Shown: positions 1 through 9,486 of the stretch, piece by piece
Position numbering within the stretch: the stretch's first letter is position 1
Layout: each line of letters opens with the position of its first letter
Assembly: GCA_963850095.1 (NCBI GenBank)
Contig: CAWKJX010000004.1
Span: 248,001-312,000, forward strand
DNA from: Bog-473 sp963850095
GTDB lineage: Bacteria > Actinomycetota > Acidimicrobiia > Acidimicrobiales > RAAP-2
DNA length: 64,000 nt
Direction of reading: 5' to 3'
Notes under the pieces: generated by a model
Database searches by the model: none
What the model was told of the DNA's origin: nothing
The model's input: only the letters and a program-made list of their open reading frames with translations
Position numbers and translations under genes: made by a program

Positions 1-166
1 GGGTTGCGTGGTGGTCGTCGTGGCAGGTTGCGGGTTCCAGCAGGTTGAACGGCATCTTGGACGGCGCAATGGACACCGGCGCGCCCTGGGTCGGAATGGC
101 GCAGGCGGCCGGCCAGCAGGGCGACGCAGGCCCACCAACAATGGCGGTCCGCAGGCGCCGGCTCAT
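1..166 (-). CDS. LpqB-like (GerMN-type) lipoprotein, N-terminal part only
   Basis: The gene begins with an ATG that overlaps the kinase stop by ATGA and runs off the left edge. The readable part ends in IPTQGAPVSIAPSKMPFNLL, which resembles the segment just after the lipobox Cys in actinobacterial GerMN/LpqB lipoproteins. The signal peptide appears split between frames: VALLAG is read in one frame and ACAIPTQG in the next, so small indels are likely around 95-130. In Actinobacteria LpqB-type lipoproteins follow MtrA-MtrB, and the same order is seen here. The assignment rests on this short segment and on the neighbours. Confidence 0.5.
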   Translation of the reverse strand, partial: MSRRLRTAIVGGPASPCWPAACAIPTQGAPVSIAPSKMPFNLLEPATCHDDHHAT

Positions 167-1615
167 GGCTCGCGCCCGTCCCAGGCCTCGTCGCCGGACT
201 CGTCCCCGTCGAGCACGGGCAGCGAGAGGACGAAGCGCGCGCCGCCCGGCGGTGAGGATTCGACGCGCACGTCGCCGTGCATGACGTGCATGTGCTCGGC
301 CACCAGCGCCAGCCCGAGACCGCTGCCCGTGCCGGCGCCGCGCCGGCCCGAGGCCGAGCCGCGGTAGAAGCGCTCGAAGACCTTGGTGCGCTCGCCCGGG
401 TCGATGCCCGGCCCGGCGTCGTCCACCGTCACCTCCACCTCCTCCTCCTGTCCGCCCGGCCGCACGGTGATCTCGGTCACGCCGCCGCCGTAGTGGGCGG
501 CGTTCTCCATCAGGTTGGCCATCACCCGCTCGAAGCGGCGCTTGTCCACCCCCACATGCCACTCCCGCACGGCGTCGTCGACCAGCACCGCCGGTGCCGG
601 GCCCGACCCGGACACCGTCCAGGCTGCGCGTGCCGGCCTCGACCGAGCGCTCGACCAGCTCGGCCACGTTCACCTCCTCCAAGAAGACGTCCACGGAGCC
701 GGCGTCGACCCGCGACATCTCGAGCAGGTCGGCCACCAGGCGCTGGAAGCGGCGCAGGTCGGCGCCGAGCAGCAGGAGGGCCCGCTGCGAACGGGGCGCC
801 AGCTGGTCGCGCTCGGCCTCGAGCACCTCGAGCGTGGCGGCCAGGGTGGTGAGCGGCGACCGCAGCTCGTGGCTGACGTCGGAGTTGAAGCGCGCTTCGC
901 GCTCGATGCGCTCCTGCAGCTGGTCGACCATGGCGTTGAAGGAGTTGGTCAGGCCGAGCAGGTCGGGGTCGGCGGCGTCGGGGTCCAGCCGGGTGTCGAG
1001 CTCGCCGCTGGCAATGGCGCCGGCGGCGCGGCGACACGGCGGCCAGCGGTCGCAGCGAGCGCGTCGCTGGCGAAGCGGCCCAGGCCGATGCCGAGCAGCG
1101 TCGTGAAGATGCCGGCGACGAAGAGGGTGAGGCCGAGGACGCGCAGCGTGTGGTCGAGGTCGGACAGGTCGAAGACCTCGAAGTAGTGCGGCCTGCACCG
1201 ATGGGATCGGCACCCCGACGACGATCTCGGCCGTGCCGGCCGAGCTGCGGTAGGTCTGCGTGGCCGCGGTGCCGGCCAGCACCTCGTGGCGCAGCTGCAC
1301 CGGGATGGAGGACGCGTTGACCGAGAGGGAGGACACGTAGGACTTGGCCCCGTGGTACAGGACCGAGTGGGCGGTGCCGGCGTCGCCGGCGTCGATGGAG
1401 GCGAGGAGCGTCACGTAGTGCTTGTCGCCGCCCTCCAGCAGGTTGCTCCGCACCAGCACGGCGTTGGCGAAGGCCTGGTGCTGGGCGGCCGACTCGCGCC
1501 CGGCCAGGAGGAAGTGGCGGGTGGTGAAGTAGGAGAGGCCGCCCATGAAGATGGACAGGACGAGGGCGCCGAGCCCGAAGACCGCCGTGATGCGGGCCCC
1601 GATGCCCAGCTTCAT
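163..1615 (-). CDS. MtrB-like sensor histidine kinase, broken by several frameshifts
   Basis: This is a membrane sensor kinase of the two-component system whose regulator lies directly upstream. Reading through the breaks gives: an N-terminal membrane helix (ITAVFGLGALVLSIFMGGL), an extracellular part, a second helix (VLGLTLFVAGIFTTLLGIGL), a HAMP-like linker, the phospho-acceptor box SDVSHELRSPL (His near residue 249), the N box NLMENAAHYGGG, the G1 box VDDAGPGIDP and the F/G2 boxes VFERFYRG and GTGSGLGLAL. The frame changes near 1188, at least twice between 1020 and 1070, and near 605-615. The ATG lies two bases after the regulator stop, and the gene ends in an ATGA overlap with the lipoprotein. 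The breaks look like sequence errors, because every domain is still conserved, but a real pseudogene cannot be excluded. Confidence 0.8.
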
Positions 1616-1617
1616 GG

Positions 1618-2302
1618 TCAGGGCACCAGCTTGTAGCCCATGCCCCTGACGGTGAGTATGTGCTGGGGCACCGCAGGGTCCGCCTCGACCTTGGTGCGCA
1701 AGCGCCGGATGTGGACGTCGACCAGCCGCCCGTCGCCGAAGTAGTCGTAGCCCCACACCCGGTCGAGCAGCTGCTCGCGGCTGAGCACCTTGTTGGGGCT
1801 GGCGGCCAGCTCGCACAGGAGGCGGAACTCGGTGCGCGTGCAGTGCACCTCCTCACCGTTGAGGTGGCGCAGGACGCCCTGCTCGGGCAGCAGCTGGAGG
1901 TCGCCGAAGGTCAGCGCCCCCGGCTCCTCCTCGGCCGGCCGGGCCCGGCGCAGCAGGGCGCGGATGCGCGCCGCCAGCTCCTTGGCCACGAACGGCTTGG
2001 TCACGTAGTCGTCCGCCCCGGCCTCCAGCCCGGCCACGACGTCGTGGGTGTCGGCCCGCGCCGTCACGATGATGATGGGCACGGCGCTGCTGCGCCGCAG
2101 GGCGCGGCAGCACTCGAAGCCGTCCATGCCGGGCAGCATGAGGTCGATCGAGCGCGACGTCGGTGGGTGCCTCCGCGAAGAGGTCGAGGCCCTCCTCGCC
2201 GCTGGCGGCGTCCTTTACCTCGTAGCCCTCGCCCTCGAGGGCGAGGCGCATGGAGGACCGGATCCGCTCATCGTCCTCGACGACCAGAATGCGTCCGCTC
2301 AC
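1618..2302 (-). CDS. MtrA-like OmpR-family response regulator (one frameshift)
   Basis: DNA-binding response regulator of about 227 residues. The receiver domain has the acidic pocket VVEDDERI, the phosphorylation-site region DLMLPGMDGF and the conserved Lys in DDYVTKPF. The C-terminal winged helix ends in VDVHIRRLRTKVEAD and LTVRGMGYKLVP. The stretch around THDVVAGLEAGADDY is close to MtrA of mycobacteria. One extra base near 2145-2149 (GCGCTCGATCGACC, where one base fewer would restore IDLM) splits the receiver domain. The start is a GTG at 2302, 11 bases after the substrate-binding protein stop, so the four genes here are probably one transcript. It likely controls envelope and cell-division genes; that role is by family only. 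Confidence 0.85.
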
Positions 2303-2313
2303 GAGCCTCCAGC

Positions 2314-3978
2314 TCAGCTGATCCAGATTTGGGTCGGCCACACCGACCCACCGATCATGCCGTATGCGGGCTGGCCCTGGGGCGAGGTCGGATTGTTGAA
2401 GTTCTGGACGCTGGGTTCGCTGATGACGGCCCACACGGCCCGGTCCAGCCACAGGTAGGGCAGGTCGACGGCGAGGCGCTTGTTGACGGTCTGGTAGGCG
2501 GTGGCCTGCACCTCGTGCTCGGTGCTGGAGCGCCCGGCCAGCAGGGCCGCCTCGACCTTGGGGTCGTTGTTGCGGGCCATGTTGATGGACAGGTCCCCCT
2601 CGCCCCCCACCGTGGTGCTGCTCCAGAAGATGTAGTTCAGGTCGGGGTTGACCGCACCGAACTGGCGCCAGGCCAGGGCCTGGTACTTGCCGACCAGCGC
2701 GTTGTTGATGTCGTCGTTCTGCTCGACGATGGTGTTCTGGACCTTGAGGCCCACGGCCTGCCAGGCCTGCTGGATGTACTCCTGGGCCCGGATGGCGGCC
2801 GGCGAGTTGGTGGTCCCGAACGTGAAGCTGATGGGGCCGCCATGGGTCTTCTGGGCCGCCTTGACCAGGCTGGCCGCCTGACTCGGGTTGTACTTCGGGT
2901 AGGGCGTGGCCGAGTAGTACGGCGACCCCGGTGTGAACAGGCCGTTGCTCACGGGCAGCACGTTCTGGTCGATGACCTTGGCGTACTGCTGGCGGTTGAT
3001 GGCCATGGCGGCGGCCAGGCGGACCTTGGGGTCGTTGAACGGTGCCTCGCCGCCGTTGAGCTGGATGCAGTTCATGTCCGGCTCTCCGGCCACCTTGCCC
3101 GAGTCGTCGATGTACGAATAGCTGCGGTTGCCCCGGAACTGCGTGATGATCTGGGGCGTGTCGGTGATCATGATGTCGATGGTCCCCGACTTGAGCGCCT
3201 CGGCCCGGGCCTCCTCGTCGGGGATGGGCTTGAAGGTGATCGACTCGAGATACGGCAGACCGGGTCGCCAGTACTTCGGGTTCGCCGTGGCCGTGAAGTG
3301 GTCGTTGGGGATCCACTCCTGGAACACGAACGGCCCGGTGCCGACCGGGTTCGACGTGCCGTTCTTGTTCGCCAGCATCGAAGGCGCCGCGACGTAGGCG
3401 ACCTGGCCGCCGATGCCGCCGGCCAGGTAGTAGGGGAAGGGCACCCAGGGGTCCTTGAACGTGATGGTGGCCGCCAGCGGCCCCGTCTGCGTTATGGACA
3501 CGAGCGTCGGGTTGAGGACGACACCGGTCAGCAGCGACTTGGACTGCGCCTCCAGGTTCGTCACCAGCGCGGCGCCGTTGCAGGGCGTGCCGTCGTGGAA
3601 GAGCACGTTGGGCTTGAGGGTGATGGTCCACGCCGTGTAGGAGGAGTTCGGCACGACGGATTCGGCCAGGTAGGGGGCCCAATCGCCATTGGCCAGCACA
3701 ATGGTCAGCGGGTCGAACACCGTGCGGGCGTACATGACGCCCACCTCGTCGAAGCGGGCCTGGGTCGGGTCGAACCCCGATTCCTCGGCGTCCACCCCGA
3801 AGACGAGCGAGCCGCCCTTCTTGGGGGTCTTCTTGCTGACTCCGTTGCGCCCCGGGCCGTTCGTGACGGCGCCGGCGATCCCGTCCCAGCCCAGGCCGAG
3901 TGCGGACGCGCCCGCGAGTCCGGCCGCGGCGGCCGCACCCCCGGCCAGCAGCGCACGGCGATCGAATCTCGAGACCAT
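2314..3978 (-). CDS. ABC transporter substrate-binding protein, family 5 (peptide/nickel type)
   Basis: Exported solute-binding protein of 554 residues. It begins with a twin-arginine signal (RFDRRALL followed by an Ala/Gly-rich helix) and then shows the family-5 pattern: GGSLVFGVDAEESGFDPTQA, a Trp-Thr-Ile-Thr-Leu-Lys strand before VLFHDGTPCN, and GTGPFVFQEW. AAGGGAGGATC stands just before the ATG. The ligand cannot be read from sequence; the family takes up oligopeptides, nickel or glutathione-like compounds. No permease or ATPase genes are next to it. Instead it sits first in the unit with the MtrA/MtrB-like genes, which suggests a link between nutrient binding and envelope signalling. Confidence 0.9.
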   Translation of the reverse strand: MVSRFDRRALLAGGAAAAAGLAGASALGLGWDGIAGAVTNGPGRNGVSKKTPKKGGSLVFGVDAEESGFDPTQARFDEVGVMYARTVFDPLTIVLANGDWAPYLAESVVPNSSYTAWTITLKPNVLFHDGTPCNGAALVTNLEAQSKSLLTGVVLNPTLVSITQTGPLAATITFKDPWVPFPYYLAGGIGGQVAYVAAPSMLANKNGTSNPVGTGPFVFQEWIPNDHFTATANPKYWRPGLPYLESITFKPIPDEEARAEALKSGTIDIMITDTPQIITQFRGNRSYSYIDDSGKVAGEPDMNCIQLNGGEAPFNDPKVRLAAAMAINRQQYAKVIDQNVLPVSNGLFTPGSPYYSATPYPKYNPSQAASLVKAAQKTHGGPISFTFGTTNSPAAIRAQEYIQQAWQAVGLKVQNTIVEQNDDINNALVGKYQALAWRQFGAVNPDLNYIFWSSTTVGGEGDLSINMARNNDPKVEAALLAGRSSTEHEVQATAYQTVNKRLAVDLPYLWLDRAVWAVISEPSVQNFNNPTSPQGQPAYGMIGGSVWPTQIWIS

Positions 3979-4073
3979 GATCCTCCCTTGTGGCGAACCC
4001 AGCGGACCCCCCGAAGGTTCTCGTGGGACGTTAGTTCCCAGGATCGCCCCAGCGCGGGCAGTACGGTTGCCGC

Positions 4074-4935
4074 GTGCCACCGGAGTGGGATCTCCCCGGC
4101 TTCGACGACTGGCTGAGCGGCCGCGCGGCGGCCACCCGCAAGGCGTACGTGGGCGACGTGCGGGCCTTCGCCGAGTGGATGTCACGCAGCGACGTGGCCG
4201 GCCCCGGCGGGGTCGACCGCCTGCACCTGCGGCGCTACCTGGCCTCGCTCGGGACGCGCAAGCTGGCCCGGGCCACGGTGGCCCGCAAGGCGGCTGCGCT
4301 GCGCTGCTACTTCTCCTGGCTCGTCCGGCAGGGTCGCCTCGGTACGGATCCGGCCCGCTCGCTGCGCGCGCCGGCCGGCGGTGGGCGCCTGCCCCGCGTG
4401 CTGTCGCCCGGCGAGGTCGGCGCGCTGCTCGACGTCGCCGCGCCCACGGCGCTGGACCGGCGCGACCTGGCCGTGCTCGAGCTGCTCTACGCCGCCGGCC
4501 TGCGGGTCTCGGAGCTGTGCGGGCTCGATCGCGGCGACATCGACCTGGCAGCAGCGGACGGTCACGGTGCTCGGCAAGGGGTCCAAGCAGCGACGCGTAC
4601 CGATCCACGACGCGGCGGCCGGTGCCCTGCGGGCCTGGCTCGAGGACGGGCGCGACGACCTGCCCGGGCCGCCCGAGGCGGCCTTCGTGAACCGGCGGGG
4701 CAACCGCCTGGGCCAGCGCGACGTCCGGCGCATCCTGGACCGGCGGGCGGCCTCGCCGACCCACCCCCACGCCCTGCGCCACACCTACGCCACCCATCTG
4801 CTCGACGGGGGGGCCGACCTGCGTGTGGTCCAGGAACTGCTGGGCCACTCCAGCCTGGCCACCACGCAGATCTACACGCACGTGAGCAAGGAACGCCTGC
4901 GCAGCGTGTACGGGGGGACCCACCCGAGAGCGTAA
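4074..4935 (+). CDS. xerC: Tyrosine recombinase XerC (one frameshift)
   Basis: Site-specific recombinase that resolves chromosome dimers at dif, about 286 residues. The N-terminal SAM-like core-binding domain (RAAATRKAYVGDVRAFAEW) is followed by the catalytic domain. Catalytic residues visible: Arg in GLRVSELCGL, Lys in VLGKGSKQRR, HALRH, His in LLGHSS and Tyr in TQIYTHVS. The frame changes near 4550-4560 (GGCAGCAGCGG), between the catalytic Arg and Lys, by one extra base. The GTG start is preceded by TACGGT as a possible -10 box. A position just upstream of rpsB is common in Actinobacteria. XerD-like proteins are the alternative, but the context favours XerC. Confidence 0.88.
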
Positions 4936-4950
4936 GGCCAGCTGAGCGGC

Positions 4951-5037
4951 TAGCATGGCAAGGCCCGCCGACCGGTGGGTGGCAGCACCGACCAACACCA
5001 CCTGGGCGCGATCCACGGTCGCCGGCTCCGGCCGGCG
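4951..5037 (+). promoter_or_regulatory. rpsB promoter candidate and leader hairpin
   Basis: The 142 bases between xerC and rpsB hold no gene. A TAGCAT -10 candidate lies at 4951-4956. Further down, a perfect 7-bp stem CGCCGGC / GCCGGCG with a TCCG loop spans 5020-5037. A long structured leader before rpsB fits S2 autoregulation, as known for other rpsB leaders, but the sequence alone does not prove it. Confidence 0.35.
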
Positions 5038-5077
5038 CTGCGCCAGGGGAGCAACAACCGACTGGAGGAATCTCTGA

Positions 5078-5866
5078 ATGGCCGTCGTCTCCATGCGACA
5101 GCTTCTGGAGGCCGGAGTGCACTTCGGCCACCAGACGCGACGGTGGAACCCGAAAATGAAGCGCTTCATCCTTGGTGAGCGCAACGGGATCTACCTCATC
5201 GACCTGCGCAAGACGCTCAGTGGCGTCGAGTCCGCCTACTCCTTCGTGCGCGACCTCGTCGCCGACGGTGGCACCATCCTGTTCGTAGGCACGAAGAAGC
5301 AGACACAGGGTCCGGTGGCCGAGTACGCCGAGGCCTGCGGCATGCCCTTCGTGAACCAGCGCTGGCTGGGCGGCATGCTGACCAACTTCGCCACGGTGTC
5401 GGGCCGGGTCAAGCGCATGCAGGAACTGCGGGCCATGCAGGCCGCCGGCGACTTCGACGGCATGCCCAAGCGCGAGGCGCTCCAGCACACCCGCGAGCTC
5501 GAGAAGCTGAGCCGGAACCTGGGCGGCATCGCCAACCTGGACCGGCTGCCCAACGCCGTGTTCGTGATCGACACCAAGAAGGAGCACATTGCGGTGACCG
5601 AGGCACGCAAGCTCGGGCTCCCCGTGGTGGCGGTGGTCGACACCAACTGCGACCCCGACGTCATCGACTACGTCATCCCCGGCAACGACGACGCCATCCG
5701 CTCCGGTTCGCTCATGTGCCGGGTCATCGCCGATGCCGTCGTCGAGGGCCGCTTCATCGCCGAGCACCGGCGTCAGATGGCGCCGCCCGCCCCTGCCGAG
5801 GATGCGAGTCCGACGCCGCGGCCGCGCCGCATGCACGCGACGCCGGAGCCGGTGGAGGTGGCCTGA
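5078..5866 (+). CDS. rpsB: 30S ribosomal protein S2
   Basis: Structural protein of the small ribosomal subunit, 262 residues. The N-terminus has LLEAGVHFGHQTRRWNPKM and the family blocks GIYLIDLRKTL, FVGTKKQTQGPV, RWLGGMLTNF and DTNCDPDVIDYVIPGNDDA. The last 35 residues are a Pro/Arg-rich tail. A good ribosome-binding site (ACTGGAGGAA) precedes the ATG. It heads the rpsB-tsf-pyrH-frr cluster; tsf starts two bases after its stop, so the two are translated from one message. Confidence 0.98.
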   Translation: MAVVSMRQLLEAGVHFGHQTRRWNPKMKRFILGERNGIYLIDLRKTLSGVESAYSFVRDLVADGGTILFVGTKKQTQGPVAEYAEACGMPFVNQRWLGGMLTNFATVSGRVKRMQELRAMQAAGDFDGMPKREALQHTRELEKLSRNLGGIANLDRLPNAVFVIDTKKEHIAVTEARKLGLPVVAVVDTNCDPDVIDYVIPGNDDAIRSGSLMCRVIADAVVEGRFIAEHRRQMAPPAPAEDASPTPRPRRMHATPEPVEVA

Positions 5867-5868
5867 CC

Positions 5869-6663
5869 ATGGCCGACTACACCGCCAAGGACGTCGCCAC
5901 GTTGCGCCAAATGACCGGCGCCGGGATGCTCGACTGCCGGAACGCCCTCGAGGAGGCCGGCGGCGACCTCGAGAAGGCGGCGCAGATCCTCCGTGAGAAG
6001 GGCCAGGCCGGCGCGGCCAAGCGGGTCGACCGCCAGGCTTCCGAGGGCGCCGTGGCCGCCGTGCGCTCGGGCGACGCCGCCGCCGTGGTCGAGTTGCGCT
6101 GCGAGACGGACTTCGTGGCCAAGGCGGCCGAGTTCGTCGCCCTGGCCGACGAGTTGGCTGCCCTGGTGGCGGCCAAGGGCGAGGACGCCGTGAGCGAGTT
6201 GGACGGCGAGGTCGAGCGGTTGCGCACCACGCTCAAGGAGAACATTTCCGTCGGGCGGGTGCGCCGGCTGGTGGCCGAGGCCGGCCAGGTGGTCGACACC
6301 TACCTGCACCAGCAGTCGGGCCGGGGCGTCAACGCCGTGGCGGTGGTCATCGAGGGGGGCAGCGAGGAGCTGGCCCACGACATCGCCGTGCACATCGCCT
6401 TCACCAAGCCGGCCTATCTCAGCCGTGACGAGGTGCCCGAGGACGAGGTGGCGGCCGAGCGGGCCACGCTCGAGACGATTTCGCGCAACGAAGGCAAGCC
6501 CGAGGCGTCACTGGAGAAGATCATCGACGGCCGCATGAACGGCTGGTTCAAGGAGCGCGTGCTCCTCGACCAGTCCTACGTCAGGGACGAGAAGAAGACG
6601 ATCGCCTCCATGCTCGGCTCGGCGCGCATTGTGTCGTTCGCCCAGGTCGTCATCGGCGACTGA
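5869..6663 (+). CDS. tsf: Translation elongation factor Ts
   Basis: Guanine-nucleotide exchange factor for EF-Tu, 264 residues. The N-terminal UBA-like domain has the signature VATLRQMTGAGMLDCRNALE, and the core has CETDFVAKAAEF and IAVHIAFTKPAYLSRDEVP, ending in a C-terminal module with GWFKERVLLDQSYV. Length is shorter than the E. coli protein (283), as in many Gram-positives. The ATG is set by the UBA motif and follows the rpsB stop closely. No unusual features. Confidence 0.98.
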   Translation: MADYTAKDVATLRQMTGAGMLDCRNALEEAGGDLEKAAQILREKGQAGAAKRVDRQASEGAVAAVRSGDAAAVVELRCETDFVAKAAEFVALADELAALVAAKGEDAVSELDGEVERLRTTLKENISVGRVRRLVAEAGQVVDTYLHQQSGRGVNAVAVVIEGGSEELAHDIAVHIAFTKPAYLSRDEVPEDEVAAERATLETISRNEGKPEASLEKIIDGRMNGWFKERVLLDQSYVRDEKKTIASMLGSARIVSFAQVVIGD

Positions 6664-6674
6664 ACGCACCGATA

Positions 6675-7394
6675 GTGGGAGAGCCGCGCCGGATTGTGCT
6701 CAAGATGTCGGGGGAGGCCCTGGCCTCCGCCGCGTCGGACGAGACCATCGACGCCGCCACCGTGGAGCGCATGGCCAAGGAGATGGCGCGCGCCATGGAC
6801 GGGGGCGGCCTCGAGCTCGCCGTGGTGGTGGGCGGGGGGAACATCTGGCGTGGCACCACCGGAGAGAGCGGCGGCATGGACCGCGCCACCTCGGACACCA
6901 TGGGCATGCTGGGCACGGTCATCAACGCGCTGGCGCTGCAGGACGCGCTGGAGCAGCAGGACCAGCCGACGCGGGTGTTGAGCGCGCTCTCCATGGCCGA
7001 GGTGGCCGAGCCCTACATCAGGCGCCGGGCCATCCGGCACCTCGAAAAGGGCCGCATCGTGATCTTCGCCGCCGGCATGGGGAACCCCTTCTTCACCACC
7101 GATACCCCGGCCGCCCTGCGGGCGGCGGAAATCGGGGCCGGGCTCCTCTGCAAGGGGACCCACTCGGGGGTGGACGGGGTCTACTCAGCCGATCCCAAGC
7201 TCGACCCCTCGGCCACCCGCTACGACGAAATCAGCTTCATGGAGGTGATCAATCGTGACCTGCGGGTCATGGACCTCACCGCCATCACCTTCTGCAAGGA
7301 CAACAACCTGCCCATCCGGGTCTTCGACCTGATGGCGCCCGGGAACATCCCTCGTGCGCTCAGCGGCGAGCAGATCGGTACGCTGGTCCGCTGA
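6675..7394 (+). CDS. pyrH: UMP kinase
   Basis: Hexameric bacterial UMP kinase of the amino-acid-kinase fold; it phosphorylates UMP to UDP for nucleotide and cell-wall sugar synthesis. 239 residues. Seen: RIVLKMSGEAL at the N-terminus, VVVGGGNIWRGTTG (ATP and GTP site), FAAGMGNPFFTTDTPAALRA and CKGTHSGVDGVYSADP. The GTG start lies 11 bases after tsf. The stop overlaps the ATG of frr (TGATG), so pyrH and frr are translationally coupled. Confidence 0.97.
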   Translation: MGEPRRIVLKMSGEALASAASDETIDAATVERMAKEMARAMDGGGLELAVVVGGGNIWRGTTGESGGMDRATSDTMGMLGTVINALALQDALEQQDQPTRVLSALSMAEVAEPYIRRRAIRHLEKGRIVIFAAGMGNPFFTTDTPAALRAAEIGAGLLCKGTHSGVDGVYSADPKLDPSATRYDEISFMEVINRDLRVMDLTAITFCKDNNLPIRVFDLMAPGNIPRALSGEQIGTLVR

Positions 7395-7963
7395 TGGACG
7401 AGGACCTCGCCGGCCTGGTCAGGGACGACACCAGGGAGAAGATGGGCAAGGCCATTGAGCACGTCCGCCACGAAATGGGCAACGTGCGCACCGGCCGGGC
7501 CTCTTCGGCGCTGCTCGAGCCCTTGATCGTCGACTACTACGGGACGTCGACCCCGCTGCGCCAGCTGGCCGGCTTCAGCGTGCCCGACGCCATGTTGCTG
7601 GTCATCTCGCCCTACGACAAGAGCTCACTGGGCGCCATTGAGAAGGCGATCATGGCGTCGGACCTCGGCATCAATCCGACCAACGACGGGACGGTGATCC
7701 GGCTGGCCTTCCCGCCGCTGACCGAGGAGCGCCGCAAAGATCTGGTCAAGGTGGTGCGGCACAAGGCGGAGGAAGGGCGCGTGGCCGTGCGCAACCTGCG
7801 ACGCGCCGGACGCCACGAGCTCGAGGCGCTGCAGAAGGACGGCGACCTGTCGACCGACGAGCTCGAGCGCCTGGAGAAGGAGCTCGAGAAGATCACGCAC
7901 GATCAGGTGGCTCTGATCGACCAGCTCCTGGCAAGCAAGGAGCAGGAGTTGCTGCAGGTCTGA
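7394..7963 (+). CDS. frr: Ribosome recycling factor
   Basis: Splits post-termination ribosomes together with EF-G. 189 residues, the usual length. Diagnostic blocks are VRTGRASSALLEPLIVDYYG, INPTNDGTVIRLAFPPLTEERR and the long coiled-coil arm RNLRRAGRHELEALQKDG followed by the helix leading to LASKEQELLQV. The start overlaps the pyrH stop by one base. Confidence 0.98.
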   Translation: MDEDLAGLVRDDTREKMGKAIEHVRHEMGNVRTGRASSALLEPLIVDYYGTSTPLRQLAGFSVPDAMLLVISPYDKSSLGAIEKAIMASDLGINPTNDGTVIRLAFPPLTEERRKDLVKVVRHKAEEGRVAVRNLRRAGRHELEALQKDGDLSTDELERLEKELEKITHDQVALIDQLLASKEQELLQV

Positions 7964-7965
7964 CC

Positions 7966-9482
7966 ATGCCCGACGACAACGACCAGTAGACAGCTTCGAC
8001 AGCTTCGACGACGTGCTCGCCGACCCCGGCGAGCCGGCGGTCGAGGAGGGCGACGGGGACCCGCCGAGCTACCACTCCGGCCGGGTGCGCATCATCGGTG
8101 CCGAGCCGGCGGGCGACACCGTGCGGGAGGTGACCGGCCCCGTCGAAGAGGAGCATCCGGAGCTGCCGCACTGGAACGACGCGCCGACCGGGCAGGTGCC
8201 GGCGGTGCTCGACCGCAGCACCGGCGAGGAGCAGGCGGTCGCGCCGCCGACGTGGCGGGAGGAGGAGACCGACTGGGTGGCCCAGGAGGAAAGCTTCGAG
8301 CCTTCGATGCTGTCCGACGACCTGCCGGCCGTGGGCGCCCTGCTGAGCGAGCAGGGTGAGGCGGTCGACGACGAGCGCCAGCCCTGGCACTTCGAGTCGG
8401 ACGACACGCTGGTCATCGCACCCGAACCCGGCCTCGCGCCCGAGCCGGTGCCGGTGCCGACGCCGGTCCCGACCGACGAGTCCTCCGAGTCCGACGACGG
8501 GGCGGCGGCCAATGTGGCTTCGCCCGTCGCCTCCACCGCCTCTGCCGCGGCGGCCTCGCGACTGTCCCCGCCGGTCCCGCCGGAGCCCAAGGCGCGCGCC
8601 CCGCGCACCACGCGCTCGGGCGGCCCGGTGCGCACCGGCAACGTGAGCACCGCCGGGACGGGGGGGCGCGACATGCGCGTGGCCATCGGCTCGGGCGTGC
8701 TGCTCGGCGTGGCCGCGTTGGTCTGCTTCGCCTTCGGGACGGTGACCTCCATGGTCATCGTCACCGTCGTCCTCCTGTTGGCCGCGGCCGAGGCGTACGC
8801 CGCCTTCCGCCGGGCGCAGTACCACCCGGCCACCCTCCTCGGGTTGGTGGCCGCACTGTCGCTGGTGGTCGAGACCTACAACAAGGGCGTCGCCGCGCTG
8901 CCGCTCGTGCTGGTGCTGCTGGTGGCCGGCTCGTTCATTTGGTACCTGGCCCGGGTCGAACCGGCAGCCGACCCGGTGTCGGGCATGGTCTCCACGGTGT
9001 TCGTCTTCGTCTGGGTCGGGGCGTTCGGTTCATTCGCCGCGCTCCTGCTCAACCCCAACCTGTTCCCCGACCGCCACGGCATCGCGTTCCTGCTGGCGGC
9101 CGTACTGGTGACCGTGGCCGACGACGTGGTCGCGCTGCTGGTCGGATCGGCCATGGGGCGCCACCAGCTGGCGCCGTCCATCAGTCCCAACAAGAGCTGG
9201 GAGGGCCTCCTCGGCGGCGCCCTCGCCGCCATTCTCATGTCGGTCATCGTCGTCCACTTCATCCACCCGTGGACCGTGGGCAAGGCCCTGGTCTACGGGG
9301 TGGTGGTGGCCGTGGTGGCGCCGATCGGCGACCTGAGCCAGTCCATGATCAAGCGGCACCTGGGCCTGAAGGACATGGGGCGCATCCTGCCGGGCCACGG
9401 CGGTGTGCTCGACCGTGTCGACGGGTTGCTCTTCGTTCTCCCGGCCACCTACTTCGTGGTCAAGGCGTTGCACCTCGGATGA
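7966..9482 (+). CDS. cdsA: Phosphatidate cytidylyltransferase with long acidic N-terminal extension (frameshift near the start)
   Basis: Makes CDP-diacylglycerol from CTP and phosphatidate at the membrane. The C-terminal ~280 residues have multiple membrane helices and the family signature SMIKRHLGLKDMGRILPGHG followed by GVLDRVDGLLF, plus SPNKSWEGLLGG. The first ~210 residues are acidic, Pro/Ser-rich and probably disordered, which is unusual for the family. The ATG at 7966, three bases after frr, reads MPDDNDQ and then hits TAG. The other frame continues DSFDSFDDVLADPGEP, so one indel near 7985-7992 is likely. A GTG at 8013 is the first start in the long frame if the TAG is real. Confidence 0.9.
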
Positions 9483-9486
9483 GCTG

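Noticed and set aside
1660..4116. 818-residue plus-strand open frame opposite the binding protein and regulator
   Set aside because: Same kind of antisense artefact; the minus-strand genes have clear motifs.
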